A DNA stretch of 64,000 nt. Source: JAGIBJ01 sp032119595. GTDB lineage: Bacteria; Actinomycetota; Thermoleophilia; Solirubrobacterales; Solirubrobacteraceae. Below the pieces are notes generated by a model, which worked only from the letters and a program-made list of their open reading frames with translations, did not search any database and was not told the DNA's origin. Position numbers and translations under genes: made by a program. Below are positions 16,698 to 26,700 of the stretch, in pieces. How positions within the stretch are numbered: the first letter of the stretch is position 1; the number at the start of each line of letters is the position of its first letter. The stretch covers positions 124,001 through 188,000 of the forward strand of contig JAUMBQ010000003.1 of NCBI GenBank assembly GCA_032119595.1, in the 5' to 3' direction.

Positions 16698-18472
16698 GCG
16701 CCGTCCCACCCCCGATCGAGACGCCGGCCGTCGCGCTGCCCGACCGGGATTTTGAGAGTGCGCGGTCCGCCGCGATCGAGGTCGTCGCCGATCGAGCCTC
16801 GACCACCTGGACCGATCACAACGTGTCGGATCCAGGCGTGACACTCCTCGAAGCGGTCGCCTGGGGCAACGCCGACTTGCACTTCCGCACCGGCAGTCGC
16901 GACCTCGGCGCGTGGCCCCTCGAAGTGCCGGTGAACGCACTGCCGCAGGAGCCGCACTGGAGCGGCGTGCCACTTGCCTCCGACGCCGCAGGCCTCTTGG
17001 ACCTCGCCGTGCGCTTGGCCGAGCGCGGCTCCGACAGCCGCCCGGTCGCGAGTCATCTCCGGGACGCGATCGCCAACGCGACGTCGTCGCAGACCGCTGC
17101 CGCCGCGATCGCCGGACGGGTCTTTGCCGCACCGTCCGCGGGCGCGCCCCCGTTCTCTTGGGCCCAGGCCGCCGGCGCCGTGCGCCTGCTGCGCGGACCG
17201 GTCGTCCTGCGCGCCGCGCTGGACGGCTCGGCGCTGGTGGCCGGTGCAATCGAGTCCGCCGGATCCGACGACACGCGCGCTGCCGAGCTGCTGCGCCGCG
17301 AAACGTCGCTGGACGAGATCTGGGACGACGAGCTGGCTGGCTTGATCCGACGCGAGCGCCGTCGTGAACGCGGCCGCGCGGTCGCCGAGATGCGCGAGCG
17401 AATCGCGGCGATGACGGACCCCGCCGCCATGCTGACCGCGCTGCAGGAGATCGAGGGACTCACCGCAGCCGAAGCTCGGATCGCGAGAGCCCTGCACCCC
17501 TGCCCGCAGGGGTTGGCTCCTGAACATTGGGAAGTCGAGGAGCGCGACCACGCGCACACGCCAGCCCAGCGCGAGATCCACCCACACGGCCAGACGCGCA
17601 TCTGGCCGCCGCATCCGGTGCAGGTGCGCACGTGCGAGCCCGTGACCGCCGATGACTATGCCCGCCGTGCGCGCACGGCCACGGGTGTTCGGCGCGCCTG
17701 GGTCGTCCCACGCGTCGTGCTCCCTGGCATCGCGTGGGACGGATCGATCGTCGCGCCGCCAGCCGCGGGAGATCCGTTCCTGGAGCGGGCCGGCGTCGTG
17801 ACGCTTCTCGTCGAACCGGTAAATCCCCCGGCGGCCGCGGCGAAGCCGGCCTTCCTGAGGGCGGTCCTGCGCACCGTGCTCGGCGAGCCGGTGCCGCGTG
17901 CGACCCCGCCCGCGGCAGACGGACGGCTGCCAGACGATCGCGCGGAGCTCGACGCACCGTTCCAGCTCTGGCGGGCCGACCTCGACGCCGCCGCGCCGCG
18001 CCGCACGCTGTGCGACGAACTCGGCGTCGCGCTGCTGGATCGCTGCCCGATCACGCTCAAGGGCGTGATCCATGCGCCCGCGGGAACCGATCGCGCGGCC
18101 CTCCTGGAGCGCGCCCGCGACCGCGTCGCGGCGTTCTTCACCGAGGGGCGTCCGGAATCTCGCCCACCGGCGGAGGAGATCTTGACGTGCCCGTCGGGCA
18201 TCGAAGGGAGCTGGCCACCCGTCCCTCAGCCCGCCGATGGCTGGATCCCGGGTGACGCGATCCGCCTCAGCGAACTCGTCCAATGCCTCTCCGACGAACC
18301 GTCAGTGCTCGGCATCGAAGGCCTCCAGCTCGCGGTCGGCGACGGCCCATGGCTCCCGAATCCCGGCATCACCGGGCACGTTGACCTGCCGCCCAACTGC
18401 ATTCCGGTGCTCTCGAGTCGCAACTGCATGCAGGTCACCCTTGAACTCGCCTCGGAGTGCGGACGTGGCTAG
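16694..18472 (+). CDS. Second baseplate J-like protein (Afp12/Pvc12)
   Basis: 592 residues; ATG overlaps the previous TGA. The N-terminus carries the signature of Pvc11/12 baseplate proteins (ARSAAIEVVADRASTTWTDHNVSDPGVTLLEAVAWGNADLHFR). The middle (DDYARRARTATGVRRAWVVPRV) and end (DAIRLSELVQCLSDEPSVLGIEGLQL) match the usual wedge layout, although the core contains an extra ~250-residue helical region. It should partner with the protein at 13899-16697 in the baseplate wedge. The last codons overlap the GTG start of the tail-protein gene. Confidence 0.9.
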   Translation: MSAVPPPIETPAVALPDRDFESARSAAIEVVADRASTTWTDHNVSDPGVTLLEAVAWGNADLHFRTGSRDLGAWPLEVPVNALPQEPHWSGVPLASDAAGLLDLAVRLAERGSDSRPVASHLRDAIANATSSQTAAAAIAGRVFAAPSAGAPPFSWAQAAGAVRLLRGPVVLRAALDGSALVAGAIESAGSDDTRAAELLRRETSLDEIWDDELAGLIRRERRRERGRAVAEMRERIAAMTDPAAMLTALQEIEGLTAAEARIARALHPCPQGLAPEHWEVEERDHAHTPAQREIHPHGQTRIWPPHPVQVRTCEPVTADDYARRARTATGVRRAWVVPRVVLPGIAWDGSIVAPPAAGDPFLERAGVVTLLVEPVNPPAAAAKPAFLRAVLRTVLGEPVPRATPPAADGRLPDDRAELDAPFQLWRADLDAAAPRRTLCDELGVALLDRCPITLKGVIHAPAGTDRAALLERARDRVAAFFTEGRPESRPPAEEILTCPSGIEGSWPPVPQPADGWIPGDAIRLSELVQCLSDEPSVLGIEGLQLAVGDGPWLPNPGITGHVDLPPNCIPVLSSRNCMQVTLELASECGRG

Positions 18473-19304
18473 CCCCGACTATCTCCCGCTTGCTGCCGAG
18501 CTCCCGGCCGTCTACCAGGACGATGCCGAGAGCTTTGCGCAGGTCTCGTCGTACCTGGGGCTTGCCGACGAACTGCAGCGAGAATTCGTCGACGCGCTCG
18601 ACGACCTGACCTCCTGGCTCAGCCCGCTCGCCACCGGAATGTGGCCGCCCGGGCTCCTCCCGGACGCCGGCGCGGACGCGGTGCTCGACGCTCAGCTCGC
18701 CACGCTGGAGGAGGCCGCCCGCTGGGTTGGCTTCGCGTTCCCGCCCTCGTGGCCGCGCAGCGCCGAGGGGCTGACGAAGCGACGCGAGTTCTTGCTCAAA
18801 GCAGCGCGCCTCTGGCGACGCCGAACGACGCCCCGCGGCTTTCTGGATTGGTTCTGCTTGGCGATGGACATCGCTCCCGAGCACCGACCCTGGCTCATGG
18901 AGCACTTCAAGTTCGGCACACCGTCCGGCCCAGGCGGGGTGACCGGACCGGACCCTGGTCTGCGCGCCACCCTCTTCGTTCCCTCCACGGCCCAGTTCCT
19001 GGACTTCTCGCGGCGGCGTGAGGCGATCGGGTTCGTCGAGCGTCATGCACCAGCCCACGTGCTGATGCGCGTCTGCTGGGTCAACGAGACGTTCGAGCAG
19101 GACCTGCTCGCGCCCGTCCCCGCGCCGGACGCCACGGCCGCCCAGGTGGCCCAGTACCGCGAGCGCGTCCGGCGAATCCTCTGCTCGCTCGTCTCGAAGA
19201 TCGAGCACCAGCACGCCATTCGCATCTGGGAGTGCGTCGACGAGGGCCGGGATGTCGACCGGCTCGGCGTCGGCCGCCTCCCTGGCGGCGGCGACCTTCC
19301 CTGA
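18465..19304 (+). CDS. gpI-like tail protein
   Basis: 279 residues starting at GTG 18465, overlapping the previous stop by 8 nt. The N-terminal ~190 residues have the phage tail protein I/TIGR02242 pattern: LPLAAELPAVYQDDAESFAQVSSYLGLADELQREFVDALDDL, LDAQLATLEEAARWVGF, KRREFLLKAARLWRRRTTPRGFLDWFCLAMDI. Related proteins sit at the baseplate edge and connect fibres. The C-terminal ~50 residues (a coiled YRERVRRILCSLVSKIEHQHAIRIWECVDEG stretch) are unusual. Fold assignment good; exact role by analogy. Confidence 0.82.
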   Translation: MASPDYLPLAAELPAVYQDDAESFAQVSSYLGLADELQREFVDALDDLTSWLSPLATGMWPPGLLPDAGADAVLDAQLATLEEAARWVGFAFPPSWPRSAEGLTKRREFLLKAARLWRRRTTPRGFLDWFCLAMDIAPEHRPWLMEHFKFGTPSGPGGVTGPDPGLRATLFVPSTAQFLDFSRRREAIGFVERHAPAHVLMRVCWVNETFEQDLLAPVPAPDATAAQVAQYRERVRRILCSLVSKIEHQHAIRIWECVDEGRDVDRLGVGRLPGGGDLP

Positions 19305-19326
19305 TGCCCAGAAAGGACCACCCGAA

Positions 19327-21123
19327 ATGACCCAACCGTGCTATCCGGTCTTCCAGGAGGGCCAGACCCTCACCCGCGACGACCTGACGCTGCTCCGGGA
19401 CTTCCTCGACGACCGTGTTCGCCAGGTTGGTCTGGCCGTGGGCTTCGGGATCAACTGCGGGCTCGATGGGCTCGTCTCCGCGACGAGCCTCACGATCGGT
19501 CCTGGGATCGCCATCGATCAGACGGGCGAGGTGCTCACGCTCGAGATCGCCCTCTCGTTCGCGCTGCCGCCGACGGTCGCGCCACACACGTACGACTTCG
19601 TCTCCACGGCCGGAAGCGTCGGCGGGTTCACCGCCGTGCTCGTGATGCACGAGGAGGAGACGGCGGCACCGGACTGCAACGAGGAGGGCTGCGACGGACA
19701 CGCCGCCACCACGTGCCGGACCGCCGAGATCGAGTTCGTGCCTGGGCGCCTCGTCGTGCCGACCTTCGACTTCTCGACGGAGCCGCTCGTACGCGACTTC
19801 GGTCCGCTGACCGCAAACCCAACGGTCGCGGCCTATAACGCGCTGAAGGCCGCGCTGACGAGCCGTCTGAACGTGGCCGCGGACCCGCTGGTTTCGGCCG
19901 CCGCGATCGCCAAACTCACCGGCCTCACGATGGCCGGCGCCGACACGCCGGCGATCAAAAACCTCAAAGCCGGCTTTCTCAACGAGGTCCTCTTCGGAAC
20001 GCTCGAGCTCTTGCGATGCGAGGCGCTCACCTCCGCCGCGTGCTTTCGGAATCCGGCGCGGCCCGGGGTCGCTCTCGGGTGGGTTCGACAGGTTGGCACT
20101 TCTTGGGAGTGGGACTGCGCGTACCGCCACGACTGGGAACCTGCCAGGGGCCTGTCGATGGCGCTGATCGGAGGCGCGTGCGGCGACCCCTGCGCGATCG
20201 CCCGAGCGCATCTGGAGAGTCTGATCACGACCTTTGAACTCCCACCACCGCCGGCGCCGACCACACCGCCCGAGACGTTCCCGCCGGTGGTGTGCTGGGA
20301 GCGAGACCGCTTCGGCCGCCTGAGGAAGTGCGACGACGTGTACGTGCTGGACCCGGTGATCGACAAGAACTGGCTCGAACGAGAAGGGTTCCTCGACCAC
20401 GTGAAGGTGTGGCCGCAGTACGTGCCGCGAGAGCCAACGAAGGAGGACCTGCTCGGGAACCCGTCGGTGCTGGTGCTCAATGAGGCGTTCGGGCGCAAAG
20501 CGAGCGTCGTCCTGCCAGTCCTGGAGGCGTCTATCGAGGAACACGGCTTCACTCCAAACGTGACGATCTTGCCCGTCGCCGAGGCCCGCAACGTCTCTGG
20601 ATATGTTGCCGCCACCGGCGCTGGCGTCACCGACCGCATGGTTCTCGGCATCAACGCCGATGGGATCGTCACCGAGACGGGCTTTGTCCCGTCCGTCTTC
20701 GCCACGCAGGACGTGATGAGCACGGTTCCCTCGCTGACCGCCGCGACCGAGGGTGCGATCAAGTCCAACAAGCAGCTCGCCACCACCGTCGACACCCACG
20801 GTGCGCAGCTGTCGGCGGTCGACGAACAGCTCAAGGGGTTCGCCGAGTTCCAGGTCGAGGCCGGCGACAAGCTGGCCGGGGTCGACAGCCTCCAGAACCT
20901 CACCGAACGCATGGACCGGATGGCCGCGCTGAGTGCCGACGCCGAACGTGCGAACACGCGTATCGACACCGTGCTCGGCACCAAGGGCGTGATCGTGCGC
21001 GACGCCGCCTACAACAAGGCCCTCGGGAGCGTCCTGCAGAACATGGTCGTGGCGATTCAGAAGCCCGACCAGGTCGGCAAGCTCGAAGAGGCCGTCAAGG
21101 GCCTTCAGGAGTTCATGAAGTGA
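19327..21123 (+). CDS. Fibre-like baseplate-associated protein of eCIS loci
   Basis: 598 residues from ATG 19327, which has AGAAAGG upstream at 19311-19317. The N-terminus (VFQEGQTLTRDDLTLLRDFLDDRVRQVGLAVGFGINCGLDGL ... IGPGIAIDQTGEVL) is a conserved opening I associate with proteins next to the tape-measure gene in eCIS loci; the region resembles a baseplate-attachment domain. A Cys cluster follows (DCNEEGCDG, TTC). The C-terminal ~130 residues form heptad-like helices (LTAATEGAIKSNKQLATTVD, LQNLTERMDRMAAL), suggesting a trimeric coiled coil. Either a short tail fibre or a fibre adaptor; no receptor-binding tip is evident. Confidence 0.72.
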   Translation: MTQPCYPVFQEGQTLTRDDLTLLRDFLDDRVRQVGLAVGFGINCGLDGLVSATSLTIGPGIAIDQTGEVLTLEIALSFALPPTVAPHTYDFVSTAGSVGGFTAVLVMHEEETAAPDCNEEGCDGHAATTCRTAEIEFVPGRLVVPTFDFSTEPLVRDFGPLTANPTVAAYNALKAALTSRLNVAADPLVSAAAIAKLTGLTMAGADTPAIKNLKAGFLNEVLFGTLELLRCEALTSAACFRNPARPGVALGWVRQVGTSWEWDCAYRHDWEPARGLSMALIGGACGDPCAIARAHLESLITTFELPPPPAPTTPPETFPPVVCWERDRFGRLRKCDDVYVLDPVIDKNWLEREGFLDHVKVWPQYVPREPTKEDLLGNPSVLVLNEAFGRKASVVLPVLEASIEEHGFTPNVTILPVAEARNVSGYVAATGAGVTDRMVLGINADGIVTETGFVPSVFATQDVMSTVPSLTAATEGAIKSNKQLATTVDTHGAQLSAVDEQLKGFAEFQVEAGDKLAGVDSLQNLTERMDRMAALSADAERANTRIDTVLGTKGVIVRDAAYNKALGSVLQNMVVAIQKPDQVGKLEEAVKGLQEFMK

Positions 21124-22409
21124 CCGACCTGGTCGTCGAGCGGCTGCGGATCACGTGCCGGTCTGGAAGGGGCGAGCGCCACGACGCCCTGGCGACCCGC
21201 CGTCGCCTGGAGTCGATTGCCCGCACGCGACTGCCGCGGCTCCTGGAGCAGCGGGCCGCAGATTGGGACCACGACGTGCGCCTGGACGACCTCACGGTGC
21301 GGCTGGACTTCGATCCGCGCGTGCACGACGACGACACGGTCGCAGTGCGCTGGGCCGCGTTGATTGCGGTCGCGATCGAGGTCGAGGCGGAGGCGGAGGC
21401 GGTCCGGCGGCGCCTGTCGGGCACGCTCGCCGACGCAACGGCCCAGGGGGCGGATCCGGCAGCGGCATCGCATCCGACGGCGGTTGTTGGCCGGACCGAG
21501 ACGACCGGTGGCCCCAGCCAGACCGGCGCGCCACTGACCCGGACGCGGATCCACCTGCTGCTGGCGCGGGCCTTGGCGGGCGACCAGCCCGCTGCCGCTG
21601 AACTCGTCGCCGCGGTACTGAGTCCGCAACGACGAACGACGATCCTGTCGGCGCTCGACCGGGGCGGTCTTGACGCCGTGCTCGAGATGCTGGCGAGCGC
21701 TTCGGAGCGGGCCACCGAGGAGGTCGCCGAGGACCGCAGCGATCCGGCACTGCGCTCGCGGCCGCGCGCGCCGACGGACGCCCCGAGCGAGGTCGACGCG
21801 GTCGCTCCCGCGGGTGGAGACGAGATCGCTCTCGCCGCAGACGCCGTCCGCGCCGCAGCCGCTGCGCTTGCGCAGCACTCGTCAGGCGACCACGAAACCT
21901 CGGCGGACCTTGCTCAAGATGATCGCTTCGCTACCGCGTGCGGCGGACTCGTCATCGCATACCCGTGGTTGGTGTCGTTCCTTGAGGAGGCGGTGGGTGC
22001 GCGCCCGGACCTCGACCCGATCGGCGTGCGCCGGCAGGCGCTGGCCGCCGTTGCCGGCCATCAGTACCTCGCCGACGACCCCCTCGTCCGGCTGCTCGCT
22101 GGCGATGACCTGAGCTCACCCCCCAGCGTTCTGGCGGCCCCCGAGGACGGTGAGGAACTCGAACGCTCCGCGGCCGACCTCCTCACGTCGTTTGCCGGTG
22201 CCATCGCCGGGTTCGAGGCGTCGCCGCCCGACTACGTTCGTCGCGAGTTCATCCTTCGCCCTGGCACCGTCGATCTCGCGGCGAGCCCGGTCGCGGTCGA
22301 GCTGCCTCCGGCCCCGCTCGACCCCGCGCTCGCCCTGCTTCCGTACCCGCTCGGGCTGTTCGCCCTACCGTGGACGCCCACGCTCGTGATCCGCCTGGAG
22401 CGCGGCTGA
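21120..22409 (+). CDS. Contractile injection system tape-measure protein (Afp14/Pvc14-like)
   Basis: 429 residues. The C-terminal half has the CIS_TMP pattern: CGGLVIAYPWLVSFLEEAVGA, RRQALAAVAGHQYLADDP, SAADLLTSFAGAIAGFEASPPDYVRREFILRPG, and a closing LPYPLGLFALPWTPTLVIRLERG. The N-terminal region (LVVERLRITCRSG ..., RTRLPRLLEQ) matches the family start. A variable Ala-rich middle separates the two. The family sets tube length. Overlaps both neighbours (ATGA on each side), directly before the AAA+ gene as in PVC and Afp loci. Confidence 0.88.
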   Translation: MTDLVVERLRITCRSGRGERHDALATRRRLESIARTRLPRLLEQRAADWDHDVRLDDLTVRLDFDPRVHDDDTVAVRWAALIAVAIEVEAEAEAVRRRLSGTLADATAQGADPAAASHPTAVVGRTETTGGPSQTGAPLTRTRIHLLLARALAGDQPAAAELVAAVLSPQRRTTILSALDRGGLDAVLEMLASASERATEEVAEDRSDPALRSRPRAPTDAPSEVDAVAPAGGDEIALAADAVRAAAAALAQHSSGDHETSADLAQDDRFATACGGLVIAYPWLVSFLEEAVGARPDLDPIGVRRQALAAVAGHQYLADDPLVRLLAGDDLSSPPSVLAAPEDGEELERSAADLLTSFAGAIAGFEASPPDYVRREFILRPGTVDLAASPVAVELPPAPLDPALALLPYPLGLFALPWTPTLVIRLERG

Positions 22410-23752
22410 TGCTGCCGGCCGCGCACCTCGCCGAACTCGAGCGCGCGCTCGGAGGCCTCTCGGCCGTGCTCGGCGCACGGTTGGCCGAACGCCTCCCCGA
22501 GCCGATGGCCACCCCAGCGCCGGACAGCAGTCTGCCCCAGCTCGGTGGACCCGAGCAGCTCCCTCCGGCGTCCGTCTTCGAGGGCGACGGCCCGCTGGCG
22601 ACGATCATCGACGACGTCGGCCTCAAGGTCGGCGAAGCGTTGATCCTCGCGGCCGCCGTCGCACCCGAGATCGATGAGCGGTACGCCCCGCTGACCGCTT
22701 TGCTCAGCGGCCGCGTCGGCGCCCCGGCCGGGCTCACCGGTGAGGGTGCACGCAACCTCGCCGCACGCACGTTTGCGGGCAAACTCGCGGCCGCCGACCA
22801 GCTCAGCGCGACCGCGCCGCTCCGCGCATCCGGCCTGATCGAACTCGACGGCCCGAGCGACGAGGGGCTCCTGGCCGCCCGTCTGCTGGTCGACCCGAGC
22901 ATCGGGGCCTGGATCCTGGGGCGCCCGCGCGAGCTGCCGGTCGGCACACCGGGGTTCCCCGCCGCGCCCATGTCGACCGTCCACGACCTCGGGGACGTGA
23001 TCGTGTCCGGCACCGGCCGGCGCGCGCTGCAATCCCTCGTAGCGAGAATCCGCGACCGCCAACGGGTCAACGTCGATTGGGGCTTCGGTCGCCACCACGA
23101 CGGCGCCGGAGGCATCGTCGCGATGTTCCACGGCCCGTCCGGCACCGGCAAGACGATGGCCGCCGCGGTCGTCGCCAGGGAAGCCGGGCTGCCAGCGTTC
23201 CGCGTCGATCTCTCGATGCTGGTGAGCAAGTACATCGGCGAGACGGAGAAGAACCTCGCGAAGATCTTCGACGTCGCCGAGCGAGCCGACTGCGTGCTCG
23301 TGTTCGACGAGGCCGACGCAATCTTCGGCAGTCGTACCGAAGTCGGCGACGCCCGCGACCGCTACGCCAACCAGGAGGTGAGCTACCTGCTCCAGCGGAT
23401 CGAACGCCACCCCGGGGTCGTGATCCTCACGACCAACCTCCAGGGCAACATCGACGACGCGTTCCAGCGCCGGATCTCGGTCTCGATCCCATTCCCGGCC
23501 CCGACCCCCGTCCAACGGCAAGACCTGTGGACGCGGGTGTTCCCACCGGAACTCCCGACCGACGCCGGCTTGGATATCAGCGAGCTTGCCGAGCGATTTG
23601 ACCTCACCGGGGCCGCGATCCGCGACGCGACCTTGGAAGCCGCCTTCATCGCCGCCGACAACGGCCAGGTCGTGACCCGCGAGCACCTCATCACCGCGAT
23701 CACCGCGCAGTACGCCAAGTCGAGCCGGATGCTGCCAGCGGAGCACCCGTGA
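22409..23752 (+). CDS. AAA+ ATPase of the eCIS (Afp15/Pvc15)
   Basis: 447 residues. N-terminal ~200 residues are a family-specific helical domain; the C-terminal AAA+ module has Walker A GPSGTGKT (242-249), Walker B VLVFDEAD (296-303), sensor-1 VILTTN, and the arginine-finger region FQRRISVSIPFP. All catalytic motifs are intact. Afp15/Pvc15 is needed to build complete particles and is thought to act during assembly or payload loading. ATG overlaps the tape-measure stop, and the stop overlaps the GTG of the payload gene, which supports a functional link to the payload. Confidence 0.95.
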   Translation: MLPAAHLAELERALGGLSAVLGARLAERLPEPMATPAPDSSLPQLGGPEQLPPASVFEGDGPLATIIDDVGLKVGEALILAAAVAPEIDERYAPLTALLSGRVGAPAGLTGEGARNLAARTFAGKLAAADQLSATAPLRASGLIELDGPSDEGLLAARLLVDPSIGAWILGRPRELPVGTPGFPAAPMSTVHDLGDVIVSGTGRRALQSLVARIRDRQRVNVDWGFGRHHDGAGGIVAMFHGPSGTGKTMAAAVVAREAGLPAFRVDLSMLVSKYIGETEKNLAKIFDVAERADCVLVFDEADAIFGSRTEVGDARDRYANQEVSYLLQRIERHPGVVILTTNLQGNIDDAFQRRISVSIPFPAPTPVQRQDLWTRVFPPELPTDAGLDISELAERFDLTGAAIRDATLEAAFIAADNGQVVTREHLITAITAQYAKSSRMLPAEHP

Positions 23753-26700
23753 GCCGCGGGCCCTCCGCGACGGCGCCGCCGACCTCCGAGGCGAAGACGC
23801 GCTCGAAGGTGCACGCCGCCGCGCGACTGCCGCCCGCCGCCGGAAGGCGCGGCGCGGCGCACAAGCCGACGCCTTCTCCAGCCGCGAGCCAGGCGCGCGA
23901 CGCCGCCCACGCTGCGGTGTCGGGTTCGGCACCCGACCTGCACGGGTTGGTCGGCGCACTCGGCGTGGCAGCGCTGCGAGCCGGCGCCGGTCCGGCCACG
24001 GCGGCTCGGCGCCAGGCCGCCTCGAGCGTCGTCGAACGCAGCCGACCGGACCTGTCGGGCCTACCGGGCTTCTCGAACGGGAATGTTCCCAAGGCTGGCG
24101 TGAACGAAGCTGTTCTGCCGAACCCAACCGTGGGCGCATCACCCACCGTGGACCCTGGGGCGAGCGCGGTGCAATCACCAACCGTGGCCGCTTCAGCGAA
24201 CGCCGCGACGAGCACAGGACAGCCCGCGACGTCAGCCCCAGCAACGCGTGCCGAAGCGGGCGGCATGGCGTCGGCGACCCCGGCCGCGTCTGCGACGACG
24301 GCGACATCTCCGGCAACGGCCGTGCCCACGACCACAGCCACAGCCACGACCGAGGGTGAACCCCAGGCGGTAGCGCCAGCGACGCCGGAGGGCGTCAGCC
24401 CCGAGACAGCGCTTGCGGCTGCAGCAGCAGCGGAGCGGCCACCGGCTGGGGTCGACGCGGGCGCGCCGGCGGGGGAGCAGCCACTCGCGGTCCCCGAGAT
24501 CCCGCCCGTCGCTCCGACACCGGCCGGTCCCCGTCCGGCCGCGCCTGACGCAGCGGCAGCACCTGCGCCCGCCGGACCCGCGGCTGGTGCAGGACCGGGG
24601 GCTGCGCCTGAGGGTGCTGGCCCGGCGGCAGCCGGCGGCGTGCCCGCGGCGGCCCCAGACGCCGCTGCTGCGGCCGCCGGCGCCGCAGCGCCCGCCGCTG
24701 CCGCTGCCGCCGCTGAGGTCGAGCTGATCATGCCGCCCGCGCCGAGCGCGCCGGGCCCGGCGCAACAGGCCCGCGCTGGCGGCGTCGCCGCCGCGGCGGG
24801 CGGCGCCGCCAGCGCAGCGAAGGCCCTCCCAGCGGCCGAGGCCACCACGGCTGCAGCGCGCGGCGCCGTGACCGAGCCGGCCGCCGAGACCGCCGCGCGC
24901 GCCCGCGCCGATCTGGCGGCCGAGCTGGGCGAACGCCCGCCGCCGAGCCCGGAGATCGTCGCGCTGTGCGAGCGCATCCGCACGTCGATCCGTGAGAAGC
25001 GCCCGATCAACGAGGACGAACTCCTCAAGGCCAAGCCCGAGGAGGCCGCGAAGGAGGCCGGCGCGGGCCTCACGACCGCGGTCGGCGACGAGGCCAAGAA
25101 GGTCGAGGGCGGCTACGACGCGATGAACCAGCCACCGGCCGGGACTCCGCAACTTCAGCCGACGCCGGTCACGCCGCCGCCCACCACCGTGGCCGACCCG
25201 GGAATCAACGCCACGGCCGCCAAGCCCGATCCGATCCCAGCCCAGAACCTCTCGCTCGACGCCGACAAGGCCGCGGTCGATCAGAAGGTCGCGGACGCCC
25301 GAGTCGAGCGGCCCAGCACCGCCGACATCAAAGAGGCGCCGTTCTCCACAATCCGCGACGGCCAGGCCGGTCTCGGCGAGATGGCGAAGGTGAGCCCGGC
25401 GGAGCTCGCCGCCAAACAGGCGGAGGCGCTGGCGACGGCCGAGACCGGCATGGCCGATCTCCAAGGCAAGGCGCTGGCGGCACTGCGCGCCAGCCGGGCG
25501 GGCACGGTCACCACGGTGTCGGGCGGCCAGACCGAGATGGTCGGCACCGAGGAGCAACAGCGAGCGAAGATCTCGAAGGACGCACAGACGATCTTCGACG
25601 AAGCCAAAGCCAGCGTCACCGGCCTGCTCGAGCCGCTCGGCAGCACGGCCATCAACCGCTGGGACGCCGGCGTCGCGACGCTCTCCACCGACTTCCGCAC
25701 GAAGCTCGACACCGTCCAGAAGTGGATCGACGAGCGTCACGCGGGCGTCGGCGGCGCGATCGTCGGCGCGTGGGACGCGCTCGCAGGCCTCCCGAGCTGG
25801 GTCACCACCGAATACGACAAAGCCGAGCACGCCTTCGGGGAGGGCGTCTGCACCCTCCTGACCGAGATCTCACGAGACGTGAACGCGGTCGTCGCCGCTG
25901 CGCAGGGCGTGATCGACAGCGCGCGCAGCCGGATCGACAAGCTTTTCGCCGACCTCCCGGCAGGGCTCAAGGAGTGGGCGCTCGGCGAGCAGGCCAAGTT
26001 CTCCGGGCAGCTCGACGGCCTCGCGCAGCAGGTCACCGATGCTCGAACGAGCTTCGTCAAAGACATCTCCGCGAAGGCCGTGTCGGCGGTGGCCGAGGTG
26101 CAGGGCGAAGTGGAGAAGCTGCGCGCGGCCGCCAAAGGGCTCGTCGGCGAGATTATCGACGCGCTGAACGCGTTTCTGGCCGACCCCGTCAAGGGCATCA
26201 TCAACGCGCTGCTCACGATCGTCGGCATCCCGCCAGCGTCGTTCTGGGCGTTGATCGACAAGGTCGCGCAGGTCGCCACCGAGATCGCCGAGGACCCCGT
26301 CAAGTTCCTCAACAACCTCGTCGCGGCCCTGCAGCTCGGCTTCAACCAGTTCTTCGACAACTTCGGCAAGCACGTCCTGGGCGGCTTCTGGAAATGGATC
26401 TTCTCCGGACTCAAGAGCGGCGGGATCGCGATGCCCGCTGACTTCGGACTGAAGAGCCTGCTCAATCTCGTCCTGCAGATCATGGGCATCACGTGGCCGC
26501 GGATCCGGGTGGTGCTGGCCAAACACATCGGCGAGAAGAACGTGGTGCTGATCGAGCACGCATGGAAGCTGGTCAGCACCCTCATCGAGAAGGGGCCACA
26601 GGGCATCGTCGACATGCTTAAGGACGCCCTCGACCCGGCCAAGATCATCGAACAGGTCGTCTCGGCTGCCGTCGACTTCATCGTTGAGGCGCTGATCAAG

